Source of the DNA: Methanomassiliicoccales archaeon
GTDB taxonomy: Archaea > Thermoplasmatota > Thermoplasmata > Methanomassiliicoccales > JACIVX01
Reading direction: 5' to 3'
DNA: 12,935 nt
Assembly (NCBI GenBank): GCA_028679985.1
Contig: JAJRAH010000034.1
Coordinates: 1-12,935, forward strand
Every line of letters begins with the position of its first letter. The stretch's first letter is position 1. This document shows, in pieces, positions 6,187 through 12,741 of this stretch. Made by a program: the position numbers and the translations under genes. The notes below the pieces were generated by a model. The model saw only the letters and a list, made by a program, of their open reading frames with translations, did not search any database and was not told where the DNA came from.

Positions 6187-7536
6187 ATGGGAAGGAAGAT
6201 AATTGTCATTGGTGCCGGTGCGGCTGGAATGCACGCCGCTTCGACCGCTAGAGCGAAGAGCAAGGACGCAGAAGTGACCGTGTTCACCGAAGACGAGCAT
6301 ATCGCATATTCTCCGTGCGCGATACCTTTCGTTCTTGAGGGCAAGATAAAGAACTTCGAGAGTATCGTGATGCACACTCCCGACTTCTACCAGAAGGAAA
6401 GGAACATTACGGTGCACACAAAGACGAAAGTGACTGGCGTCGACATGGACAAGAAGACTGTGACGACCCAGGACGGCAAGCAATACAGCTACGATGCGAT
6501 CGTCGTAGCTACGGGCGGGACTGTTTTCATACCCCCAGTTGAGGGTTCAAAACTTCCGGGGGTTTTCACCGTCAGGACCGTCAACGACGGGAAAGCAATA
6601 CAGAAGGCGATGAAAGGTGCGAAATCCGTCGTCGTCGCTGGTGCTGGCGTTATCGGGTTGGAGATGGCGGTGGGACTGAAGCACGCCGGGCTGGATGTCA
6701 CTGTGATCGAAATGTTCCCGCAGGTCATCCCGCGCATATTCGACTCGGACATGGCAGCGATGGTCCAGGAATACTGCGAAAAGGTGGGGATCAAGTTCGT
6801 CCTGAACGTTCCGATCGGGGCGATAAAAGGCGAGGGAAAGGTCGAGAAGGTCGTTGCAGGGAACGTCGAGTACCCGTGCGACTTCGTCATCATGTCAACT
6901 GGCGTTAGGGCCAATCTCGAGATACCCAATATGATGGGTCTTGATGTCGGCGCCCTGGGAGCCGTCAGGACGAGCCCTACCCTGCAGGCATACAAGAAGG
7001 GACGGCTGGTCAAAGATGTCTATCTCTGCGGTGATGTGATCATGTGTGAGAGCGCCGTTGTGCCTGGACCTACAATGAGCCAGCTTGGGTCGAGTGCGCT
7101 CCGCCAGGGTCGTGTGGCTGGTATAAATGCCGCGGGCGGATACGCGTACTATCCTGGTGTTGCCAGCGCGTTCATCAGCAGGATCGGTGAGCTCGAGGCA
7201 GGCGGTACCGGACTCTCGAGAGGCCTCGCAGACTACTACGGTTTGAACTATGTCGAGGGAAAGGCAAGCGGATTGACGAGGGCGAGATACTATCCGGGCG
7301 GAAAGAAGATAACGGTCAAGATGCTGGTCGACAAGGACAGCCACAAGATACTAGGGTCTCAGATCGTCGGCGGCGAGGAGATCACGGGACGCGTGAACTG
7401 GGTAACCGCGGCTATCATCAAAGGAGTGACGGTGGAGGAATTCGTCACCGCACTCGAGAACGCGTACTGCCCGCCGACGTCCATGGTCATGGACATCGTC
7501 AATATCGCGGCCGAGGATGCGGCGAGCAAGCTTTAA
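6187..7536 (+). CDS. FAD-dependent disulfide reductase, NADH oxidase/CoA-disulfide reductase family
   Basis: Flavoprotein of the pyridine nucleotide-disulfide oxidoreductase class I family, probably soluble, using NAD(P)H to reduce CoA disulfide, polysulfide or oxygen. 449 residues from the ATG at 6187 (SD GGGTG, 6 nt upstream); a GTG three codons earlier overlaps that SD. FAD fold: GAGAAG at 9-14, ATGG at 108-111, CGDV at 281-284. NAD(P) fold: GAGVIG at 152-157, then an acidic IEMF (174-177), which favours NADH. A single redox cysteine, C44 in YSPCAIPF, matches the CoADR/Nox position instead of a CXXXXC pair, so the enzyme should cycle through a mixed disulfide or sulfenic acid. A dimerisation domain follows (about 325-449) with AYCPPTS near the end. 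No rhodanese domain is attached. Substrate cannot be told from sequence. Confidence 0.9.
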   Translation: MGRKIIVIGAGAAGMHAASTARAKSKDAEVTVFTEDEHIAYSPCAIPFVLEGKIKNFESIVMHTPDFYQKERNITVHTKTKVTGVDMDKKTVTTQDGKQYSYDAIVVATGGTVFIPPVEGSKLPGVFTVRTVNDGKAIQKAMKGAKSVVVAGAGVIGLEMAVGLKHAGLDVTVIEMFPQVIPRIFDSDMAAMVQEYCEKVGIKFVLNVPIGAIKGEGKVEKVVAGNVEYPCDFVIMSTGVRANLEIPNMMGLDVGALGAVRTSPTLQAYKKGRLVKDVYLCGDVIMCESAVVPGPTMSQLGSSALRQGRVAGINAAGGYAYYPGVASAFISRIGELEAGGTGLSRGLADYYGLNYVEGKASGLTRARYYPGGKKITVKMLVDKDSHKILGSQIVGGEEITGRVNWVTAAIIKGVTVEEFVTALENAYCPPTSMVMDIVNIAAEDAASKL

Positions 7537-7573
7537 GTCCGCGTTTGAGACTAGGAAGACAGAGAGGCCTAGC

Positions 7574-7858
7574 ATGACAGCGGTGACTTTGAGGACGTTT
7601 GGACACATTGCGGCGACCGTCGGTGCCACGGAGATGAAGGTTGATGTGGCAGGGAGCACCGTTCAGAAACTCCTCGACACGCTCGTTGTCATGTTCGGAG
7701 ACAAACTAGCCAAGATACTCTATCCCAAAGGGGATCAGCTTTCGGATCTTCTTTATGTACTGGTGAACGGTCGGAACATCAGGCACATGAAGGGGATGAA
7801 GACGGAGCTGGAGGACGGCGACACAGTCTCCCTCTTCCCCGTGACGGCGGGGGGCTAG
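7574..7858 (+). CDS. MoaD/ThiS-like ubiquitin-fold sulfur carrier (archaeal MoaD/SAMP type)
   Basis: 94 residues, beta-grasp fold, ending FPVTAGG. The C-terminal Gly-Gly is what E1-like enzymes adenylate to make a thiocarboxylate (molybdopterin or thiamine sulfur donation, tRNA thiolation) or an isopeptide bond in SAMP-type protein tagging. The signature LVNGRNIRHMKGMKTELEDGD (split over 63-83) matches the archaeal MoaD subfamily. The ATG at 7574 has GAGAGG 7 nt upstream; the open frame extends further upstream into the reductase gene but has no better start. It lies 37 bases after the reductase stop on the same strand, so is likely co-transcribed; CTTTAAGT over that stop (7531-7538) could also serve as a separate TATA box. 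No E1 or MoaE gene is in the window, so the recipient pathway is unknown. Confidence 0.88.
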   Translation: MTAVTLRTFGHIAATVGATEMKVDVAGSTVQKLLDTLVVMFGDKLAKILYPKGDQLSDLLYVLVNGRNIRHMKGMKTELEDGDTVSLFPVTAGG

Positions 7859-7891
7859 ACCAATCTCGACAGAGCGACTCTGCGCCAAACC

Positions 7892-7918
7892 ACTTTCATT
7901 TTCTATCCTTCATTTCCC
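7892..7918 (+). terminator. Pyrimidine-rich tract, possible terminator after the MoaD-like gene
   Basis: About 27 bases that are almost entirely C and T, with TTTC, TTTTC and ATTTCC runs, lie 33 bases downstream of the MoaD-like stop and before the TyrRS promoter. Archaeal RNA polymerase terminates at U-rich stretches, but the longest T run here is four, so this is a weak candidate. Confidence 0.3.
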
Positions 7919-7966
7919 CGGGCTCGTACCCGCAGTCCATGTCCTCTCTCCCTGGCATTGCGAAGT

Positions 7967-7976
7967 GTTTTATAAC
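7967..7976 (+). promoter_or_regulatory. TATA box of the TyrRS gene
   Basis: GTTTTATAAC is a strong archaeal TATA element. The expected start about 25 bases downstream, near 7998, falls within a few bases of the TyrRS ATG at 8003. No SD precedes that ATG, so the transcript is probably leaderless or nearly so. Confidence 0.65.
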
Positions 7977-8002
7977 TGTCTGAGGATTTCGCTCTGAGCG
8001 GT

Positions 8003-9043
8003 ATGGATAGCGGGGAAAGACTGAGTCTGTTGACCAGGAACACGGAGGAAATCGTTACACTCGATGAGCTGAAGGTGCTACTCGCGTCGGAGACTTCCCC
8101 GAGGGCATATGTCGGGTTCGAGCCGTCTGGTCTTGTCCATCTCGGTTGGATGATAATTGCGGCCAAGATAAGAGACTTCATCGACGCCAGCTTTGACTTC
8201 ACGATCTTCTTCGCTGATTGGCATGCGTATATCAATGACAAGTTCGGAGGGGACATCGAGCGTATTCGGACTTGCGCCGGATACATGGAAGACTGCTTCG
8301 AAGCCCTCGGCGTGCGCAATGACAAGGTCACTTATCGGTTCGCCTCCGAGATCATGGAAGACATATCGTACTGGGAGAAGGTGATCAAGATCGGGAAGGC
8401 GTCGACCCTGACGAGGGTCAAGAGAGCTCTCACGATCATGGGAAGACAGGAGGACGAGGCAGAGATGGATGCCTCAAAGACTCTATATCCACTCATGCAA
8501 GCCGCCGACATTTTCGAGCTCGATCTGGACGTTGCTTACGCTGGTCTGGACCAGCGGAGGGCTCATATGCTGGCGAGGGAGGCGGCGGAGAAGCTGGGAT
8601 GGAAGAAACCCGTCGCGCTTCACACCCCCCTGCTGCCGAGCCTGAAGGGCATGGACAGGATGGATCCGATATCGACAAAGATGTCGAAGAGCGATCCCGA
8701 TAGCGCGGTTCTGGTCCACGATTCTCCGGACGATATCAGGCGGAAGATGGGCAAAGCCTTCTGCCCGCCGACCGTCGAAGGCAACCCGGTCCTCGCTATA
8801 TACAACTATATTATATTCGACAAGTTGGGGTCTGTGACAATCACCAGGCCGCAGAAGTTCGGAGGGCCCGTCGAGTTCGGAACGTACGGCGATATCGAGT
8901 CCACATACGCCGCCGGGAGACTCCACCCGATGGATCTCAAGAACGGGGCGTCCGAGGCACTCATAGAAATTCTCGAACCAGTCAGGGACTATTTCAAGAG
9001 GAATCCCAAAAGGTTCGATGAAATGACCAGGATCATGGACTAG
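8003..9043 (+). CDS. tyrS: Tyrosyl-tRNA synthetase (archaeal type)
   Basis: Class I aminoacyl-tRNA synthetase that charges tRNA(Tyr) in the cytosol. 346 residues; archaeal TyrRS is short because it lacks the bacterial C-terminal S4-like domain. The HIGH motif is HLGW (46-49), and KMSKS is perfect at 226-230. Tyrosine-pocket residues can be read by analogy with the Methanocaldococcus enzyme: Y36 in AYVGFEPSG, Y162 and Q166 in YPLMQAADI, D176 in DLDVAYAGLDQRR. The C-terminal part has the typical LHPMDLKNGASEALIEIL. The ATG at 8003 lies about 30 bases downstream of a strong TATA box with no SD, fitting a leaderless mRNA. It is a single-gene unit, convergent with the DHH gene (40 bases apart). 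TrpRS is the nearest relative, but the FEPSG and YAGLDQR signatures favour TyrRS. Confidence 0.95.
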   Translation: MDSGERLSLLTRNTEEIVTLDELKVLLASETSPRAYVGFEPSGLVHLGWMIIAAKIRDFIDASFDFTIFFADWHAYINDKFGGDIERIRTCAGYMEDCFEALGVRNDKVTYRFASEIMEDISYWEKVIKIGKASTLTRVKRALTIMGRQEDEAEMDASKTLYPLMQAADIFELDLDVAYAGLDQRRAHMLAREAAEKLGWKKPVALHTPLLPSLKGMDRMDPISTKMSKSDPDSAVLVHDSPDDIRRKMGKAFCPPTVEGNPVLAIYNYIIFDKLGSVTITRPQKFGGPVEFGTYGDIESTYAAGRLHPMDLKNGASEALIEILEPVRDYFKRNPKRFDEMTRIMD

Positions 9044-9083
9044 TTAGCATCTGTTACCAGACGGGCGCCATGGCGATCGATGA

Positions 9084-10070
9084 CTACCGACTTCCATTCG
9101 AAACGTGATTCCTTATGAAGTCGATCGCTCGCTGGGAGCATATGTTCAGAATCGCCTCCACGTCCCCTACGCCTACGAGTCCCGCCGCCCCGCCGTGCCC
9201 CCCGCCATCATTCGAGGTCTCCGTCCCGATGTCGCCGAGCAGCTTTCCCAGATGCAAACCCATCCTCACTACCTCCGGCCTCGCCCTGGCGCTGATTCTG
9301 AATTCCTGGTCGCGCTGGGAACCTACGAATGCCACGTCCGCGCCCAGTCCGATGAGCGACTTGCAGACCGAGCTCTCAAAGGCGCTGCCGTAGGAAATCG
9401 CGACTATGAACCCGTCAGTCCTCTCGAACTTCAGCCTTTGCGCTCCCTTGAGCTGCGAGATCCGCTCCGAGACGTCGGGTTCGACCTCGATGAAGTCCGC
9501 GACCTCGTCCATGTTCAAACATGTCGTTTCTAGTATCTCGGCGAAGCTGCGTAGCAGCTCGGGGGTGGCGTAATTCAGATGCCCACTGTCCGTAAGCATG
9601 CCGATCATCAAGGCCAATCCGACCTCCTTGCCGATCGGAACGCCCGCCTCTCTCAGAAGGTCGTAGACGATCTCCGCGCAGCTCCTTTTCGTGTCGTCGC
9701 AGTAGTACGTGCACCCCTGCCATCTATCGGTCTTGGCATGATGATCGATGACGATGCAGTCGTTCAGTACTTCGGAGAAAAGTCCAATCTGATCGGGCGA
9801 TGAGGTATCGACGATCACCTTCACGTCGTACCTGTCCGACGACGGCGTCTCGACTACCTCGAAGTTCAGTTTCGCGCTGATGACTTTCGAGAGTCTGTCG
9901 AGGCCACCCGGGGCCGCGACCTTCACACTCGGGAAACTCCTAGCGATCGCGAAAGCACAACCCAGTGCATCAGGGTCTGCGTTCCCGTGAAGCAGGACGA
10001 GTTTGGTGCCGCTCTGGAGTCTTAGTGCTATCGTTCCCAGCATTTGTCTTGCCGAATCTGGCGGCGACAT
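9084..10070 (-). CDS. DHH/DHHA1 family phosphoesterase (RecJ/NrnA-like)
   Basis: Metal-dependent phosphoesterase of the DHH superfamily. Relatives are RecJ-like nucleases and NrnA, which degrade nano-RNA or pAp; single-strand exonuclease or oligoribonuclease activity is inferred from family and from the neighbouring exosome. 328 residues from the ATG at 10068-10070. Metal ligands: H28, D32 and D34 in HGNADPDALG, D88 in VDTSSPD, D109-H110-H111 in IDHHAK, D161 in TDSGHL. The DHHA1 substrate motif GGGHGGAAG is at 289-297. An ATG 14 codons upstream (10112) lies inside a strong hairpin and has no SD, whereas AAAGGTG sits 5 nt before the chosen ATG. It is the last gene of the exosome superoperon, 94 bases after pfdB, with the hairpin (10088-10124) in between. 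No membrane segment or extra domain is seen. Confidence 0.92.
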   Translation of the reverse strand: MSPPDSARQMLGTIALRLQSGTKLVLLHGNADPDALGCAFAIARSFPSVKVAAPGGLDRLSKVISAKLNFEVVETPSSDRYDVKVIVDTSSPDQIGLFSEVLNDCIVIDHHAKTDRWQGCTYYCDDTKRSCAEIVYDLLREAGVPIGKEVGLALMIGMLTDSGHLNYATPELLRSFAEILETTCLNMDEVADFIEVEPDVSERISQLKGAQRLKFERTDGFIVAISYGSAFESSVCKSLIGLGADVAFVGSQRDQEFRISARARPEVVRMGLHLGKLLGDIGTETSNDGGGHGGAAGLVGVGDVEAILNICSQRAIDFIRNHVSNGSR

Positions 10071-10087
10071 GCATGCACCTTTCCAGT

Positions 10088-10124
10088 GACGGCCTCTTCG
10101 CGCGAGCTGCACAAAGCGGCCGTC
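10088..10124 (-). other. Strong RNA hairpin in the pfdB-DHH intergenic gap
   Basis: On the minus strand: GACGGCC, G, CTTTGTGC, loop AGCTC, GCGCGAAG, A, GGCCGTC. It forms a 7-bp outer stem, one G/A mismatch, and an 8-bp inner stem under a 5-nt loop, 37 nt in all. Two inner pairs are U-G in the minus-strand transcript and would be mismatches in the plus-strand one, so the structure fits the operon RNA. It ends 17 nt before the DHH start codon, with no T run after it. It could be a processing or stabilising element or a translation control. Confidence 0.6.
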
Positions 10125-10164
10125 TGCGAATTACTCACCAGATATTCCGCGGGGACGTAGGTCC

Positions 10165-10536
10165 TCAACCCGCGTCTTCCTGACTTTGCTTCTCGCCACC
10201 GAGCGCCTTCGAAAGCTGATCCTGCAGGCTCTGGTACCTTTCCCTCATGTACTTCTCCTGGCGATCGAGCGTCTTCACCCGCACTCCCAGCGATTCCTTG
10301 TCGTCCTCGATTTCCTTCAGTACCGTAGCCTTGTCCTTAGCCTTGATCAGCAGCGAGCCGACACTTTTGTAGATAGGGACATCATCCTCGGTCTTATTGA
10401 GCTCCTCGACCGTCCGCTCCATCTCCTTCATCTGAGCTTCCATCTGGTACTTCTGGCCGAGAATCGCCTGCAGCTGCTGTTGGAGCTGCTGGAACTGAGC
10501 AAGTTGATTCTGAATCTTCGGACTCACTTCATCCAT
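10165..10536 (-). CDS. pfdB: Prefoldin subunit beta
   Basis: Beta subunit of the archaeal prefoldin (GimC) hexamer (two alpha, four beta), which captures unfolded proteins and passes them to the thermosome. 123 residues. Two coiled-coil helices (about 6-48, very Gln-rich: QLAQFQQLQQQLQ; and about 68-112) flank the beta-hairpin segment VPIYKSVGSLLIKA (53-66), which is the family signature. The ATG at 10534-10536 is preceded by AGGTGAGGCAA; an upstream in-frame GTG (10545) lies within that SD and is rejected. The start overlaps the pcc1 stop by 8 bases (ATGGATGA), indicating translational coupling. The prefoldin alpha gene is not in the window. Confidence 0.94.
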   Translation of the reverse strand: MDEVSPKIQNQLAQFQQLQQQLQAILGQKYQMEAQMKEMERTVEELNKTEDDVPIYKSVGSLLIKAKDKATVLKEIEDDKESLGVRVKTLDRQEKYMRERYQSLQDQLSKALGGEKQSQEDAG

Positions 10537-10771
10537 TTGCCTCACCTGTCGTTCTACTCACGTCCTCCGCAACCTTGATCCATCTCAGATACGAGTTCAG
10601 AGCCGCTCTCAGCGCCGCAAGGTCGCTCGCCTCGATGTCGAGGACGACCTGTCCCGACTCCGAGGAGATCTTGACTCGGGTCCTGGGGATCTCTCTGCCG
10701 ACCTCCGGAGATATGGCTCCGAGGACGACGTCCGATTGTGGGGAAAGAAGTTTGAGCGTAGCTTTGTGCAT
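10529..10771 (-). CDS. pcc1: KEOPS complex subunit Pcc1
   Basis: Small dimerisation subunit of KEOPS (Kae1-Bud32-Cgi121-Pcc1), which makes t6A at position 37 of ANN-decoding tRNAs; Pcc1 binds Kae1 and helps hold tRNA. 80 residues, normal for the family. The beta strands are at about 2-20 and 30-48, and the hallmark helix is DLAALRAALNSYLRWIKVAED (split over 50-70). The ATG at 10769-10771 follows GGAGATCGG, a clear SD; the gap to rpoP is 13 bases, and the end overlaps pfdB by 8 bases. Its place between rpoP and prefoldin beta is the usual one in the archaeal exosome superoperon. Confidence 0.94.
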   Translation of the reverse strand: MHKATLKLLSPQSDVVLGAISPEVGREIPRTRVKISSESGQVVLDIEASDLAALRAALNSYLRWIKVAEDVSRTTGEANG

Positions 10772-10784
10772 CCGATCTCCGTCT

Positions 10785-10919
10785 TCACTTGGACTTCGTC
10801 ACTTTCTTGACGTTGGGCCTCTCCTTGTAGAAGATCTTGGAGCCGCAGGCCTCGCATTGAATGCCGACCGTGTTCACGTTCGAATGTATCGGCTTGTTGC
10901 ACTTACCACACTTATACAT
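10785..10919 (-). CDS. rpoP: DNA-directed RNA polymerase subunit P (Rpo12)
   Basis: Small zinc-ribbon subunit of archaeal RNA polymerase (Rpo12, homologous to eukaryotic Rpb12), important for polymerase assembly and promoter opening. Only 44 residues. It starts MYKCGKCNKPI and ends VKKVTKSK. The zinc ligands are C4, C7, C22 and C25 (CGKC and CEAC), followed by the family pattern GSKIFYKERP. The ATG at 10917-10919 overlaps the end of rpl37ae by 8 bases (ATGTATAA), and GGAGGAGGT lies upstream inside that gene. The basic C-terminal tail is usual. There is no sign of truncation. Confidence 0.95.
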   Translation of the reverse strand: MYKCGKCNKPIHSNVNTVGIQCEACGSKIFYKERPNVKKVTKSK

Positions 10920-11187
10920 TCTCTGCTACCTCCTCCGTCTCCTTTCTCTCCTCGGTCACAATCCTCTTGATTGTGGGAGAGTATGACCCGGCTGCGAATT
11001 TCGTGTCACAGTGCCGGCACAACCAGATCCCAGAGCTGAGTCTCTTCACGCTCTTGTGGTGACAGTTGGGACACTCGTACGACATCTTCCGGGTCTTCTC
11101 GATGTCCCTGATGAGCTTTCTGGCTCTCACGCCGTATCTGGTGCCGAACCTTCCTGCACTTCCAACCTTCTCTGTTCCTTTCGACAC
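10912..11187 (-). CDS. rpl37ae: Ribosomal protein eL43 (L37Ae)
   Basis: Large-subunit zinc-ribbon protein found only in archaea and eukaryotes. 91 residues. The zinc ligands are C39, C42, C57 and C60 (YECPNCHHK and WLCRHCDTK). The N-terminal part GSAGRFGTRYGVRARKLI is typical, and the C-terminus, GSYSPTIKRIV with an acidic tail, extends slightly beyond the core. The start codon is GTG (11185-11187), supported by GGGTGATAAA just upstream, which contains the rrp42 stop (TGA then TAA in tandem). The gap to rrp42 is 4 bases. No ATG in a suitable position exists. Confidence 0.95.
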   Translation of the reverse strand: MSKGTEKVGSAGRFGTRYGVRARKLIRDIEKTRKMSYECPNCHHKSVKRLSSGIWLCRHCDTKFAAGSYSPTIKRIVTEERKETEEVAENV

Positions 11188-11191
11188 TTTA

Positions 11192-11965
11192 TCACCCTAC
11201 AAGCTTCCTGAGTTCCTTGCCCAATCTCTGGGAGGTCTCAATGATCTTCCGAACCTGCTCAAGCTTCAGAGAACCCTCAAGTCCTTTCTGCATCGCTCGA
11301 AGATCGCCGTTCTCATCGGTCGTCACAGTCAGACGTGCGTCGGCGACCTTTTCTTCATCGAGAGTCGGATCGAGTAATATAGAGTTTTCTATCTGAACCG
11401 CCGTGCAGGATATGGGCGTGGACTTGGTCGGCAGGGGGAAGTTCTCCCCTTTTCCGAACGTCGCTGCAGGCACTATCGCGCTCTTGAGCGCGGCGACTGC
11501 TCCCAGGAACGAAGCATCGAAAAGGTTGCCGTCGTAATCGAGCACGTACACATCCACGAAGCACATCCAAACCTCTTCCTTCGGAGTGATACACAGCGCA
11601 GAGAGATCGATCATCTCGCTCTCCCTTATCCCTCGGTCCACGACTCTCGCAAGTTCGATGGAATCTTCGTCCGGAGGACCGGCCTCGAAGGTTGGCGAAG
11701 CCAACGGGATAAGCTCGGCGTTCGTCGCGAGCACTCCTCTGTCCGGTGTGTCCTCGAAGGGCGTACCGGTCTGCATCTTCACACCGACCAGGACGTCGGT
11801 GTTGCCCAGTCTCACTCTGGCGGATCCTTCCGCGCTTTCGACGTATTTCGTCTCGACGGTGATCTGCCTGAATTCATCCCAGTTCCGCCCGTCAACTCTC
11901 TTTCCCTTTGAGAGCAGCTTGTGTATGTGGTCCCTCTTGATATCGGACATTATCGCGCGAGCCAT
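11192..11965 (-). CDS. rrp42: Exosome complex subunit Rrp42 (RNase PH-like, non-catalytic)
   Basis: Structural RNase PH-fold partner of Rrp41 in the hexameric ring (three Rrp41-Rrp42 dimers) of the archaeal exosome, which degrades RNA 3'-5' with phosphate and adds tails with NDPs. 257 residues. The N-terminal region has GKRVDGRNWDEFR (about 21-33), then EGSARVRLGNTDVLVGVK, PNxE-type spacing around LIPLASPTFEAGPP, and ESEMIDLSALCI. In known complexes Rrp42 lacks the catalytic aspartates but is required for RNA binding and ring formation. The ATG at 11963-11965 has GGAGGGCTGA upstream, overlapping the rrp41 stop; the gap is 2 bases. A second ATG five codons on is less favoured. Confidence 0.95.
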   Translation of the reverse strand: MARAIMSDIKRDHIHKLLSKGKRVDGRNWDEFRQITVETKYVESAEGSARVRLGNTDVLVGVKMQTGTPFEDTPDRGVLATNAELIPLASPTFEAGPPDEDSIELARVVDRGIRESEMIDLSALCITPKEEVWMCFVDVYVLDYDGNLFDASFLGAVAALKSAIVPAATFGKGENFPLPTKSTPISCTAVQIENSILLDPTLDEEKVADARLTVTTDENGDLRAMQKGLEGSLKLEQVRKIIETSQRLGKELRKLVG

Positions 11966-11967
11966 GT

Positions 11968-12732
11968 TCAGCCCTCCATGTCCTGCTGTTCCCGCGGAGC
12001 TTCCTCCTCGAGTCCTTCCACGTCCTCAACTGCGTACCTTCTCTTGAGGGCGTCCTTCTGCAACTGATAGATCTTCTCGCACGCTCCGAATCCGTATTCC
12101 ATCGCCTTGTTGAACTCGTCCAGGGTCATGTGTCCGTCCATCTGCATCAGCAGAATATCTCCCGTGCGGGGAACGACCGCTATCGGCAAGTCCGCCTGGC
12201 CGTAGTTGTCCTCTTCCTTGCAGAGGTCCAGCACGACCTGGTCGTCTATCTTCCCGACCGCGACCGACGGTATCATGTCCTTCATCGGTATCCCCGCGTC
12301 CGCGAGCGCGACTGATGCGGCCGTGAGGCCAGCGCATCGCGTTCCGGCGTTCGCCTGGAGTATCTCGATGTAAACGTCGACGGACGTCCGTGGGAAGTAC
12401 TCCGTGAACACGACGTACTCAAGGGCCTCGGAAATGATCTTCGATATTTCCACGGATCTCCTGTCGGGCCCGGGCCTCTTCCTGTCCGAAACGGAGAATG
12501 CGATCATATTGTACTTGCATTGGACAAGCGCCTTGGACGGGTCCTGCAGGTGTCTCGGGTGACACTCCCTTGGACCGTAAACCGCCGCAAGGACCTTGTT
12601 TTTGCCCCACTCCACATATGCGGAGCCGTCCGCTCTCTTGAGGACGCCCGCCTCGATCTTGATAGGCCTGAGCTCGTCGACCTTCCTTCCGTCGATCCTC
12701 AAGCCGTTCTCATCAATCATCTTTCCTTCCAT
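11968..12732 (-). CDS. rrp41: Exosome complex exonuclease Rrp41 (catalytic RNase PH-like subunit)
   Basis: Catalytic subunit of the archaeal exosome: phosphorolytic 3'-5' RNA degradation and, in reverse, polynucleotide tailing. 254 residues. Family blocks: LRIDGRKVDELRPI (11-24), ADGSAYVEWG (34-43), phosphate- and RNA-binding R91-R92 in GPDRRSVE, LQANAGTRCAGLTAAS (125-140), and the catalytic acidic residues D175 and D181 in KEEDNYGQADLP. They align with D182 and D188 of the Sulfolobus enzyme by motif, so it should be active. The C-terminus ends in a long acidic tail (about 236-254). The ATG at 12730-12732 follows TAGGGTGGTTTT, an SD fused to the rrp4 stop; an ATG four codons on is possible. 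The gap to rrp4 is 9 bases. Confidence 0.96.
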   Translation of the reverse strand: MEGKMIDENGLRIDGRKVDELRPIKIEAGVLKRADGSAYVEWGKNKVLAAVYGPRECHPRHLQDPSKALVQCKYNMIAFSVSDRKRPGPDRRSVEISKIISEALEYVVFTEYFPRTSVDVYIEILQANAGTRCAGLTAASVALADAGIPMKDMIPSVAVGKIDDQVVLDLCKEEDNYGQADLPIAVVPRTGDILLMQMDGHMTLDEFNKAMEYGFGACEKIYQLQKDALKRRYAVEDVEGLEEEAPREQQDMEG

Positions 12733-12741
12733 AAAACCACC

